36,712 nt of DNA from an uncultured Ruminococcus sp. (GTDB lineage Bacteria > Bacillota > Clostridia > Oscillospirales > Acutalibacteraceae): contig CALYBM010000026.1 of assembly GCA_944412525.1 (NCBI GenBank), forward strand, positions 1-36,712. Reading direction: 5' to 3'. Below, piece after piece: positions 1 to 7,073 of the stretch. The translations under genes and the position numbers were made by a program. Under the pieces are notes generated by a model that was not told the DNA's origin, made no database searches, and saw only the letters and a list, made by a program, of their open reading frames with translations. How positions within the stretch are numbered: position 1 is the first letter of the stretch; every line of letters begins with the position of its first letter.

Positions 1-637
1 TATCTGCAAGCACAGCAAAACGCACATCTCCGACAGCCTGCTTGGAAAGTCTTTTTAACTGTTCCTCAACAAAACGAAGATGCGTGCTGTTTGATTTCGG
101 TGAAAGCTCTCCGAGGTAATAATAAACCTCATCTGCTTTGAAGCTTTCGCCCGTATAATTAACAAGCATTACCGTGTAACACTTTTTTGACGCGATACAA
201 CAGTCCTGCGATAAAATTTTAAAACCGTTATTTACAAGCCACTCAATAAGAATCTCGCTTTTTGTCATTGGCTGTAAAATAAAATGCTTTGAGCAATCGT
301 CTGAAAAAGAGCATTCGGAAATGATTTTTGCTATCATCTCTCCGCCCATTCCCGCAATTACTATATCATCCGCTTCGTCGCGTGATATTTCCTTTAATCC
401 GTCGCTGAGCCGTGTTTTGACTAAACCGCCCATACACGCTTCTTTAATCGTGCTTTGTCCTATTTTTAGCGGCTCCGGATTTATATCCGCCGCTATTGCT
501 GACGGGCATCTGCCTATGCGGCACAGCCATACGGGTAAATACGCATGGTCTGTGCCGATATCGGCAAGTCTTGCTCCGCTGCGGACAAAATCCGCACAAA
601 GCTTTAGGCGGTTATCAAGCTGAAAAGCCTTACTCAT
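1..637 (-). CDS. trmK: tRNA (adenine22-N1)-methyltransferase TrmK, 3' end cut off by the window edge
   Basis: Translating the minus strand from the ATG at 637 gives about 212 residues open to the window edge. They start MSKAFQLDNRLKLCADFV and contain the SAM-binding motif ADIGTDHAYLP, then AGMGGEMI and ILQPM. This set is typical of the TrmK/YqfN family (class I Rossmann methyltransferase that makes m1A22 in tRNA with SAM). The start is set by the upstream DUF1858 gene: its TAA shares one base with this ATG (TAATG), so the two are probably translationally coupled. The C-terminal part lies outside the window, so completeness cannot be judged. Family identity is from remembered motifs and is fairly secure; the tRNA position modified is family knowledge. 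Confidence 0.9.
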   Translation of the reverse strand, partial: MSKAFQLDNRLKLCADFVRSGARLADIGTDHAYLPVWLCRIGRCPSAIAADINPEPLKIGQSTIKEACMGGLVKTRLSDGLKEISRDEADDIVIAGMGGEMIAKIISECSFSDDCSKHFILQPMTKSEILIEWLVNNGFKILSQDCCIASKKCYTVMLVNYTGESFKADEVYYYLGELSPKSNSTHLRFVEEQLKRLSKQAVGDVRFAVLAD

Positions 638-831
638 TAACCTATAGCTTCGTTCAGTTCGTTAACAAGCGCGTCTGCATCTGCACCGTGAACAGCACAA
701 GCTTCTTCGATTGTTTCGCCTCTTGAAGCGGGGCATCCGAGACAGTGCATGCCTATCGAGAAAAATATCTCAGCTGTTTCGGGGTGCATATCGAGAACAT
801 CACCGATGATTGAAGTTTTTGATACAGTCAT
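637..831 (-). CDS. DUF1858 domain protein (hybrid-cluster-associated redox disulfide type)
   Basis: A 64-residue protein made up almost entirely of one DUF1858 domain: N-terminal VSKTSIIGDVLDMHPETA, then IGMHCLGCPASRGETIEEAC with a CxxC pair. Members of this family are small and are often thought to act in redox or metal chemistry because of the CxxC; the biochemical role is not known to me. The start ATG at 831 is preceded by GGAGGT at good spacing. Its stop overlaps the trmK start by one base, so it leads a DUF1858-trmK transcription unit. An extended -10 (TGTTATAAT, complement of about 882-890) lies about 50 bases upstream. Confidence 0.85.
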   Translation of the reverse strand: MTVSKTSIIGDVLDMHPETAEIFFSIGMHCLGCPASRGETIEEACAVHGADADALVNELNEAIG

Positions 832-881
832 AATTTTTACCTCCGTGGGTTTATTTTATCCTTGCAGAAAACTGCGAGTTT

Positions 882-910
882 ATTATAACATAAAAAATAA
901 AAATATTAAA
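882..910 (-). promoter_or_regulatory. Extended -10 promoter for DUF1858-trmK
   Basis: On the minus strand TATAAT (887 to 882) is preceded by TG one base away, giving an extended -10. A weak -35 (TTTAAT, 910 to 905) sits 17 bases upstream. The predicted start is about 45 bases before the DUF1858 ATG. Confidence 0.5.
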
Positions 911-938
911 GATAATTATTAAGAAGCTTTGCCGATAA

Positions 939-2471
939 TCAGGTTTTCGACCAATATTTTCGATCAAGACTTCTGTATTGCACCGCCTCAAGAACATGCT
1001 CGGAGCGAATCACCTCCGACATTTCAAGGTCGGCAATAGTTCGTGCAACCTTTAAAACCCTGTCATAGGCTCTCGCTGTAAGTCCCAATCTCTCAAAAGC
1101 GTCTTTTAAAGTACGCTCCGCCTGACTGTCAATGATACAGGCATTTTCAAACTGCTGTGCATTGATTTTTGCGTTGCACGCACCGATGCCCGTGCCGAAG
1201 CGTTGACGCTGAATCTCCCTCGCCGCGTCAACACGCTTTTTTATTTGAGCCGATGTTTCCGTTGTTTCAGAGCTGCGAAGTTCATCAAATTTAACGGGAG
1301 GTACCTCGACATGGATGTCAAATCGGTCAAGAAGCGGACCCGAAATTCGGTTTAGATACCGCTTTATTTTTGTATCGGAGCAGGTACACCTGTGAGTTTC
1401 ATCTCCGTAATATCCGCACGGGCAGGGATTCATCGCCGCAACCACCATAATCGAGCAGGGATAAGTGCAATTTTGTCCCGCACGGGAAATGGTAATCTGC
1501 ATATCTTCAATAGGCTGTCTGAGCACCTCAAGTGCATTGCGTGAAAACTCGGGAAATTCATCAAGAAAAAGCACGCCGTTATGAGCAAGCGACACTTCAC
1601 CGGGTCTTATTGTCCCCGTTCCTCCGCCGCCCAATCCGACTGCCGTTACCGTGTGGTGAGGTGAACGAAAAGGACGGGTATTTATGAGTCCGTCGCCGTT
1701 TAGTGTTCCTGCAATAGAGTGAATTTTTGTAGTTTCTATCATCTCTTCAAAGGTCATATCGGGCAAAATTGAAGGAATCCTTTTTGCAAGCATACTTTTT
1801 CCGGAGCCGGGAGGTCCGATGAGCAGAATATTGTGCCCTCCTGCGGCGGCAATTTCTATGGCACGCTTTGCCTCAAACTGACCTTTTACCTGAGAAAAAT
1901 CTGGCACAAAGCCGTTTGGGTGCAAGTCAGTATTCTTCAACAATGCCGCAGGCTGCACCGACTTTTGACCGTTTAAAATATCTTTGAGCTCGACTATATT
2001 ATCAATCGGATAAACCTCTATCCCTTCAACAACCGAAGCTTCCCGCACATTTTTTGAGGGAACAAAAATTCTTTTAATACCGCATTCCGTTGCCTTTATT
2101 ACCATGGGCAAAACACCGTTTATGCCTCTTGTTTCTCCCGCAAGAGAAAGTTCTCCTATGAACGCACAGTCGGAAATATCCGTTATAATCTGTCCCGTAA
2201 GCTTTAGCAAGGCAACGGATATAGGCAAATCATATATCGGACCTTCTTTTTTTATATCGGCAGGAGCAAGGTTTAAAATAATGTGTGAGGGCGGCAGGTT
2301 AAAACCGCAGTTTTTAAGTGCACTTTTTACTCTGTCACGGCTTTCACGCACAGCGGCGTCGGGAAGTCCCACCATATCAAACGCAGGCAAGCCCGTCTGC
2401 ATTGACGCCTCTACCTCTACCTTGTAGCCGTCCATTCCGTTTATTCCTAAGCTGTTGCACTTTACTACCAT
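939..2471 (-). CDS. YifB/ComM family Mg-chelatase-like AAA+ ATPase
   Basis: The 510-residue protein has the full YifB/ComM layout. The N-terminal Lon-S5-like domain carries LPAFDMVGLPDAAVRESRDR and APADIKKEGPIYDLP. The AAA+ core has Walker A GPPGSGKS (about residue 218) and Walker B GVLFLDEFPEF. A Cys-rich loop (MNPCPCGYYGD with further Cys) and a C-terminal Mg-chelatase helical domain follow. Proteobacterial ComM is a hexameric helicase promoting branch migration during natural transformation; the role in Clostridia is less clear. The length is normal for the family. It has its own promoter (TTGTAA-17-TATAAT, 2531 to 2503, minus) and is transcribed away from the SigH-like gene. Confidence 0.93.
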   Translation of the reverse strand: MVVKCNSLGINGMDGYKVEVEASMQTGLPAFDMVGLPDAAVRESRDRVKSALKNCGFNLPPSHIILNLAPADIKKEGPIYDLPISVALLKLTGQIITDISDCAFIGELSLAGETRGINGVLPMVIKATECGIKRIFVPSKNVREASVVEGIEVYPIDNIVELKDILNGQKSVQPAALLKNTDLHPNGFVPDFSQVKGQFEAKRAIEIAAAGGHNILLIGPPGSGKSMLAKRIPSILPDMTFEEMIETTKIHSIAGTLNGDGLINTRPFRSPHHTVTAVGLGGGGTGTIRPGEVSLAHNGVLFLDEFPEFSRNALEVLRQPIEDMQITISRAGQNCTYPCSIMVVAAMNPCPCGYYGDETHRCTCSDTKIKRYLNRISGPLLDRFDIHVEVPPVKFDELRSSETTETSAQIKKRVDAAREIQRQRFGTGIGACNAKINAQQFENACIIDSQAERTLKDAFERLGLTARAYDRVLKVARTIADLEMSEVIRSEHVLEAVQYRSLDRKYWSKT

Positions 2472-2502
2472 AATTAAAGCCCCTATGCGTTGAGTTTTTT
2501 TA

Positions 2503-2531
2503 ATTATACCATTTTAAGGCAAGTATTACAA
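2503..2531 (-). promoter_or_regulatory. Sigma-A-type promoter of the yifB/comM-like gene
   Basis: On the minus strand TTGTAA (2531 to 2526) is 17 bases from a perfect TATAAT (2508 to 2503), about 30 bases before the ATG at 2471. Confidence 0.65.
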
Positions 2532-2594
2532 GTAACCGTCATTATTAAATTCGACAGGATATTGGTTATTTTGCATAGTTTTTATTAAATATAT

Positions 2595-2626
2595 AATGCA
2601 TTTTTACAGAAAATGCATTTTTACAG
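2595..2626 (+). repeat. Tandem direct repeat next to the sigma-factor promoter
   Basis: AATGCATTTTTACAG occurs at 2595-2609 and again at 2612-2626, identical over 15 bases with a 17-base period. The second copy ends directly at the -35 element (2627) of the promoter below. The position fits an activator binding site. The regulator is unknown. Confidence 0.8.
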
Positions 2627-2655
2627 TTGACATATTTCAAAATTTGTAATATATT
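2627..2655 (+). promoter_or_regulatory. Sigma-A-type promoter of the SigH-like gene
   Basis: A perfect TTGACA (2627-2632) is 17 bases from TATATT (2650-2655). The predicted start is about 30 bases before the ATG at 2691. Confidence 0.75.
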
Positions 2656-2690
2656 ATTATGTATAGATTTATGCTGTCAGGGGTGAGGAA

Positions 2691-3278
2691 ATGAGCGAAA
2701 GTACAAGCTCCTATATTTCACTCGATGACAACACCCTCGCAGAGCTTGCTAAAGGCGGAAATGACAATGCCTTTAATGAACTTGTGGTGCGTTATCTGAA
2801 AACCATAAGCTTTATTTCACGCAAATATACTGCCGAGGGATATGAACCAAATGACTTTGTTCAGGAGGGGCTTCTTGCTCTTTTGTATGCGTGCAGAACA
2901 TTTGACAAAAGTGCTGCCGCAAGCTTTAAAAGCTATATGTCAGTCGTTGTTGAACGCAGGTTTATTTCAATTATCAGAAAAAACAGCACAAAAAAATCGG
3001 TACCTAAGTCGGCTCTTGTCAGGCTGGACGATTTGGGCGAGTCTGTTGAAGATGTGTCGCAGACACCTGAGGAATTGCTGTTGTGCAGGGAACATCTTAA
3101 TACGGTTTTGGAAAAGATGAAGTCTGTACTTTCCAAAACCGAGTTTGATGCGGTAATGCTGTTTGGAAGCGGTTTAAGCTACAAAGAAATTGCAGAAAAG
3201 CTGTCCATTTCGGAAAAGTCAGCCGACAATGCACTTCAGAGAGCGCGCAGAAAAATCAGCTGCATAGATATGTCCTGA
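2691..3278 (+). CDS. RNA polymerase sigma factor, SigH-like (sigma-70 family)
   Basis: The 195-residue protein has a region 2 segment (NELVVRYLKTISFISRKY, then DFVQEGLLALLYACRTFD, SFKSYMSVVVERRFISIIRK) and a region 4 helix-turn-helix (LSYKEIAEKLSISEKSADN, ALQRARRKI). This layout and the VQEG...ACRTFD wording match the SigH (sigma-30) branch used for the onset of sporulation and stationary phase in Bacillus and Clostridia. It is slightly shorter than B. subtilis SigH. A GGGGTGAGG ribosome site precedes the ATG. The tandem repeat abutting its -35 suggests active transcriptional control. It could instead be a SigH-family paralogue with another role. Confidence 0.85.
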   Translation: MSESTSSYISLDDNTLAELAKGGNDNAFNELVVRYLKTISFISRKYTAEGYEPNDFVQEGLLALLYACRTFDKSAAASFKSYMSVVVERRFISIIRKNSTKKSVPKSALVRLDDLGESVEDVSQTPEELLLCREHLNTVLEKMKSVLSKTEFDAVMLFGSGLSYKEIAEKLSISEKSADNALQRARRKISCIDMS

Positions 3279-3344
3279 ATAGTTTAGGCGGTGCAATTCC
3301 GCACGGGGCAAATTTTTTATTATGCCAAAAGAGAGGTAAAACCT

Positions 3345-3626
3345 ATGTACGAAGACAAAACACTCATTTGCAAAGAATGCGGAAACGAATTTGTTTTCAC
3401 AGCCGGAGAACAGGAGTTTTATGCTGAAAAGGGTTTTGTAAATGAGCCACAGCGTTGCAAAGAATGCAGACAAGCCCGCAAAAATGCCGCTAAAGCAGAG
3501 CGTCAGTATTTTGAAACAACCTGTGCCGAATGCGGAGGACCTGCAAAGATTCCTTTCCAGCCTATGGAAGGCAAAAGCTACTATTGCAGTGAATGCTTTG
3601 CAAAGAGAAAAGCAGCTGCCGAATAA
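3345..3626 (+). CDS. Small double zinc-ribbon protein (zf-trcl plus CxxC-x17-CxxC)
   Basis: The ATG at 3345 was chosen because GAGAGG lies just upstream; an in-frame ATG at 3291 has no such site. The 93-residue product has two metal-binding units. The first is CKECGNEF...RCKECRQAR, matching the probable zinc-ribbon family. The second is CAEC, then exactly 17 residues, then CSEC, matching the CxxC-x17-CxxC domain. Function is unknown; such proteins are usually assumed to bind Zn and perhaps nucleic acid. It lies 66 bases after the sigma gene with no terminator between, so co-transcription is likely. A strong terminator follows. Confidence 0.85.
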   Translation: MYEDKTLICKECGNEFVFTAGEQEFYAEKGFVNEPQRCKECRQARKNAAKAERQYFETTCAECGGPAKIPFQPMEGKSYYCSECFAKRKAAAE

Positions 3627-3657
3627 TATTTTTTAATTATAATATTTTTGCACTGTA

Positions 3658-3686
3658 CACGGCAGGCCTTAGCTTGCCGTGTTTTT
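3658..3686 (+). terminator. Rho-independent terminator after the zinc-ribbon gene
   Basis: CACGGCA...TGCCGTG stem (3658-3681), extendable with G-U pairs to a CTTA loop, followed by five T residues. Confidence 0.85.
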
Positions 3687-3768
3687 CCGTTTGTCGGGGA
3701 TTTATGTATGTTTTCATTGTAATACACAATTTTAATAAACGCATTTAAAATAAATTTATTTACACAAT

Positions 3769-3797
3769 TCATATTAAAAAATCGCCCTCATATAATT
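3769..3797 (+). promoter_or_regulatory. Candidate sigma-E (sporulation, mother-cell) promoter of the pdaB-like gene
   Basis: TCATATT (3769-3775) is followed after 13 bases by CATATAAT (3789-3796). Both boxes fit the remembered Bacillus sigma-E pattern (KMATATT ... CATAnnnT); the spacing is at the short end. The same -10 contains TATAAT with a poor sigma-A -35 (TTCATA, 17 bases away), so vegetative use cannot be excluded. Confidence 0.45.
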
Positions 3798-3814
3798 ATA
3801 CGGGAGGGGATTTT

Positions 3815-4597
3815 ATGCGTTTATTAATTCTGACAAAACGCAGTCTTATTTCAATAGGATTTTGCCTTTTAATAGGAGCCGCAACGGCGGCAATAGCAAT
3901 TACATCTACCGTGAGGGCGGTTCAAACCGCATCAACACCTCGTGAAATCCCCATATATTATGTGGAAACCGACAAAAAGCAGGTAGCAATTTCTTTTGAC
4001 GCAGCATGGGGAAATGAGCAAACTGACACCCTGCTTGAAATTCTTGATAAATACAAGGTTAAAACCACCTTTTTTCTCGTTGGCGATTGGGTTGACAAAT
4101 ATCCCGAAAGCGTAAAGAAAATTGCTGATAAGGGGCACGATATAGGAAATCACAGCAATACTCACCCTCACATGACTCAAATGGCAACATCGGAAATGGC
4201 AGGAGAGATTCAGGCTTGCAATGAAAAAGTCAAAAAAATCACGGGCAAAACCCCTACTCTCTTCCGTGCACCCTACGGCGATTATAACAACGATGTTGTA
4301 AAGTCGGTCAACGGCTGCAATATGTATTGTGTTCAGTGGGATGTAGATTCACTGGACTGGAAGGATCCTACGCCTGAACAAATCACCCAAAATATTTTAA
4401 AAAAGCTGAAAAACGGAAGCATTGTTTTATTGCACAACGGCGCAAAGAACACTCCTGAGGCTCTTCCTATGGTAATAGAAGCTATACAGGACAAAGGTTA
4501 TGAGATTGTGCCGATTTCGCAAATACTTCTTAAGGGCGATTATTTTACCGATGTTGACGGAAAAATGTGTCCCAAAGAAACCGCCTCGACACAATAA
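3815..4597 (+). CDS. pdaB: PdaB-like polysaccharide deacetylase (NodB domain, sporulation type)
   Basis: 260 residues: an N-terminal membrane anchor or uncleaved signal (about 8-30), then a NodB-type carbohydrate esterase 4 domain. Motifs seen are ISFDAAWG (motif 1), GNHSNTHPHM (motif 2, the HSxTH metal ligands), RAPYGDYNN (motif 3), DVDSLDW (motif 4) and VLLHNG (motif 5). In motif 1 the usual second Asp of TFDDG is Ala, as I recall for the PdaB branch involved in spore cortex formation. Such enzymes de-N-acetylate peptidoglycan sugars, but the altered metal site makes activity uncertain. GGGAGGGG precedes the ATG. The PdaB assignment over other deacetylases rests on the FDAAWG form and the small size. 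Confidence 0.8.
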   Translation: MRLLILTKRSLISIGFCLLIGAATAAIAITSTVRAVQTASTPREIPIYYVETDKKQVAISFDAAWGNEQTDTLLEILDKYKVKTTFFLVGDWVDKYPESVKKIADKGHDIGNHSNTHPHMTQMATSEMAGEIQACNEKVKKITGKTPTLFRAPYGDYNNDVVKSVNGCNMYCVQWDVDSLDWKDPTPEQITQNILKKLKNGSIVLLHNGAKNTPEALPMVIEAIQDKGYEIVPISQILLKGDYFTDVDGKMCPKETASTQ

Positions 4598-4649
4598 ATA
4601 TTGTCACTCATGTGTTAGGCATTGTAATGAAAACTCAGTAAATATGCAA

Positions 4650-4684
4650 ACACGGCAAAGCTTTTATGCTTTGCCGTGTTTTTA
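4650..4684 (+). terminator. Terminator between pdaB-like gene and L,D-transpeptidase gene, probably bidirectional
   Basis: Perfect 12-bp stem ACACGGCAAAGC / GCTTTGCCGTGT (4650-4661, 4668-4679) with a TTTTAT loop and a run of T. The genes converge here, and the minus-strand side also shows a short T run, so it may serve both. Confidence 0.85.
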
Positions 4685-4688
4685 TGTG

Positions 4689-6545
4689 CTAATAAACCAC
4701 CACTCTCGTGCCTATGGTTGCTTTCTGATAAATCTTTTTGACGGCACTGTACGGTGTATTTACACAACCGTGTGATCCGTTGCCTTTGTAGGTTGTGCCT
4801 CCGTATTCACCGCTTGAACGCCAGCTTGCATCGTGGATTCCTACTCCTGAGCTTGTAAAGGCAAGCCAATAATCCACAGGTGACGCATAACCGGGACCTA
4901 CAAGTACGGTCGGGGACAGCCTTTGCCAAATCTTAAACGCTCCCTTCGGCGTGTCATGGGTGCCGTCAGCGTTTCCCGTGACAACATCTGTGTGGCAATA
5001 AAGCTCTCCGTTTATATAGAACCACATGTGCTGCTGTTTGAGACTTATTTCTATATAAGTTCCGCCGACGCTTACTCCGTATGCATTTTTCGTAACCGTT
5101 TTGGAGCGTGTAGCATAGGTGCCGAGCACCTTGGTCTGGCTTGCACCGTTAAGCTTGTAGGGCTGAACCCTAAAGTAGTATGTTTTTTTATCTGTAAGTC
5201 TTACCGTATTGAAATAATTATTCTTTGTCGTGCCGAGAAGTTTAAATGTTCCCGATTTTGAGGTTGAATAATAAATATCATATCCCGTTGCGTACTTATT
5301 TTTGTTCCAAGTTAGGCTGACCCTTGAAAGCTGTGATGTCATAGAGTAATTGGGTGCACTCATTCCGCAAATAAACTTTATTGTAGAGTGAGGTGCGTTA
5401 TACTCTGTATTATAAAGTTCACGGAAAGGTCTTACGCTGTAATAATATGCCCTGCCCATTTCAATATTTGTATCGGAGAATGAAGTCGTGCTGTTTCCTC
5501 TGATAGTTTTGTACAGCACATATTCGGCGTTTGTAGCACTGCATGCTCTGTAAATTCTGTAGCCCGTTGCCTTTGAGTTACGATCCCACGCAAATTCAAT
5601 TACGCTTGACGAACGCACCATTCTCAAGTTTGACACCTTGCCGGGCTGAGTAGCCGTCTTTTTCACGGTGCCGCTTCCCTCATACTTTACGCCGTTCTTT
5701 AGAATGTATGCCGAAATCTTGAAGTGGTACTGCGTAGTATGAATGAGATTTGACGCTGTATATGTGTTGCTTGTCACATCTGCGAGCTTTTTGTACGACG
5801 ATGAGCTGTCGGCATTTTTTATATATACGAAATATCCCGATGCTCCCGATACCTTGTCCCATTTCAGAGTGATTTTGTTTGTTTCAAAGCTCGTTTTTGT
5901 AACATTTTTAACAGTCCCAACTACGGGCGCGGGAACCGTCGCCGCAGTTACCAGAGTGGAAGCAGCCTGTGTTGCAGGCACTGTCGTCGGCGGCTGCGTT
6001 TCGGCAGGCTCGGTTTCAGTCGGCAAAACTTCTGACGGTTCTGTTTTTGCGGGATCCGTCATCACTGTAGTTGTTATAGTCTGCTGCGTTTCGGCAGGTT
6101 CTGTTTCAGATGGCAGGGTTTGTGACGGCTCTGTTTCGTACGGCACGGTCGTTACAGTCTCTGTTGACGAGGGCACATAGGTTTTTCCCACCAAGCTGTC
6201 AAAATAAACTCCAGTTATGTATCTTTGAATTATTGTCGCGTCTTTAACATTTACCGAATTATCGCCGTTAACATCTGAGACAGGAAGATAATCTTCTTCA
6301 ATCAACTCAATGTCCGCACAATGTTTCTGAACAAATGTTGCATCGTTAATCTTTATATATCCGTCACCGTTAACATCACCGTAAATCATTGATTCTGCAT
6401 GTGCTGTGTCTGCCGACGCTTCTTGCTGTGATACATATTCATTTTCCGATTCCGCATACACACTTGTATTTACCGTTAAAAAAGCGGTCCATACCATAAC
6501 TGCCGCAAGTAACACGGATACAACGCGATTTACTTTTCCTTCCAT
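4689..6545 (-). CDS. Secreted L,D-transpeptidase (YkuD) with dockerin and FN3 repeats
   Basis: The start at 6545 gives a clean signal peptide (MEGKVNRVVSVLLAAVMVW..., cut near residue 31); a longer in-frame start at 6632 would run into the upstream gene. 618 residues in order: type I dockerin (about 56-112) with two Ca-binding repeats GDVNGDGYIK...DATFVQ and SDVNGDNSVN...DATIIQ; a Pro/Thr/Glu-rich linker (about 121-209) of ETEPSET/ETEPAET units; three fibronectin III domains (about 210-495); a C-terminal YkuD domain with GIHDASW and the catalytic SHGCVN. YkuD enzymes make 3-3 peptide cross-links in the cell wall or attach proteins to it. A dockerin on such an enzyme is unusual and suggests docking onto a cohesin scaffold. 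It follows the small unknown gene by 31 bases and may share its promoter. Confidence 0.93.
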   Translation of the reverse strand: MEGKVNRVVSVLLAAVMVWTAFLTVNTSVYAESENEYVSQQEASADTAHAESMIYGDVNGDGYIKINDATFVQKHCADIELIEEDYLPVSDVNGDNSVNVKDATIIQRYITGVYFDSLVGKTYVPSSTETVTTVPYETEPSQTLPSETEPAETQQTITTTVMTDPAKTEPSEVLPTETEPAETQPPTTVPATQAASTLVTAATVPAPVVGTVKNVTKTSFETNKITLKWDKVSGASGYFVYIKNADSSSSYKKLADVTSNTYTASNLIHTTQYHFKISAYILKNGVKYEGSGTVKKTATQPGKVSNLRMVRSSSVIEFAWDRNSKATGYRIYRACSATNAEYVLYKTIRGNSTTSFSDTNIEMGRAYYYSVRPFRELYNTEYNAPHSTIKFICGMSAPNYSMTSQLSRVSLTWNKNKYATGYDIYYSTSKSGTFKLLGTTKNNYFNTVRLTDKKTYYFRVQPYKLNGASQTKVLGTYATRSKTVTKNAYGVSVGGTYIEISLKQQHMWFYINGELYCHTDVVTGNADGTHDTPKGAFKIWQRLSPTVLVGPGYASPVDYWLAFTSSGVGIHDASWRSSGEYGGTTYKGNGSHGCVNTPYSAVKKIYQKATIGTRVVVY

Positions 6546-6576
6546 ATAAAAACCCCACTTAATAATTAATACTAAA

Positions 6577-6876
6577 CTACTTGTACTTACGACGGCAGGC
6601 GTTTGTAGGCACCCTTTCATCGTACTGCTCAACCGCCTCTCTCACCTTGGCACGCAGCCTCTCAAAAGGGGTATCCTCCTTGTTTTGTATAATATCCTTA
6701 GGAGATAGAGTTTTTGGCGTAATATTTGACGCACCTGTCTGTCCGTACATTCTCATTACAATACCCTCTTGCTGAATCAATGCGAAAAGCTGGCTGAGTG
6801 ATTTGCAGGCGTCAATTTCCTTTAGTAGCTGTTCTTTAGTTTTTCTGCGATAACCGCTGACGCCGACACTTTTCAC
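6577..6876 (-). CDS. Hypothetical small basic protein
   Basis: 99 residues from a GTG start, beginning MKSVGVSGYRRKTKEQLLKE and ending ACRRKYK. The sequence is hydrophilic and rich in Lys/Arg/Gln, with predicted helices (KTKEQLLKEIDACKSLSQLFALI) and no signal or membrane segment. I do not recognise a family. Support for it being real: it fills the gap between the transpeptidase and a strong minus-strand promoter (TTGAAA-17-TATAAT, 6968 to 6940), and its codon use looks like its neighbours. The ribosome site is weak (AAGGG about 14 bases upstream), so the exact start is unsure. Confidence 0.55.
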   Translation of the reverse strand: MKSVGVSGYRRKTKEQLLKEIDACKSLSQLFALIQQEGIVMRMYGQTGASNITPKTLSPKDIIQNKEDTPFERLRAKVREAVEQYDERVPTNACRRKYK

Positions 6877-6939
6877 CGTTTCACCGACCCTTCGTTTAAG
6901 GCGTAATAAGCAAAATTATCCTTTTTTATCTTTTAGTAT

Positions 6940-6968
6940 ATTATACTTAATATTCACATAATTTTCAA
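6940..6968 (-). promoter_or_regulatory. Promoter for the small gene and L,D-transpeptidase
   Basis: On the minus strand TTGAAA (6968 to 6963) is 17 bases from a perfect TATAAT (6945 to 6940). It faces away from the GH25 promoter, whose -35 is only 21 bases further on. Confidence 0.7.
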
Positions 6969-6989
6969 TACAATTTTCGACTTTATTTG

Positions 6990-7018
6990 TTTACAGAAAT
7001 ATTAAAATATGTTATGCT
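6990..7018 (+). promoter_or_regulatory. Promoter for the GH25 lysozyme gene
   Basis: TTTACA (6990-6995) is 17 bases from TATGCT (7013-7018), about 55 bases before the ATG at 7074. It is divergent from the transpeptidase promoter. Confidence 0.55.
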
Positions 7019-7073
7019 TTTAGTAATATCAGCACTTATTTTGTCTATAAACAAAGAAACGGAGAAAATAATT

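Noticed and set aside
2550..2556. Spo0A box (TGTCGAA on the minus strand) upstream of the SigH-like gene
   Set aside because: A seven-base match is expected many times by chance in a window of this size, and it lies about 70 bases from the -35.
5743..6180. Long plus-strand open frame opposite the Pro/Thr/Glu-rich linker of the transpeptidase
   Set aside because: It is the antisense of a low-complexity repeat; it has no ribosome site, and the minus-strand gene has clear domains.
6100..6180. DNA-level tandem repeat array in the transpeptidase linker
   Set aside because: The repeat units are imperfect and explained by the ETEPSET/ETEPAET protein linker; there are no spacers as in a CRISPR array.
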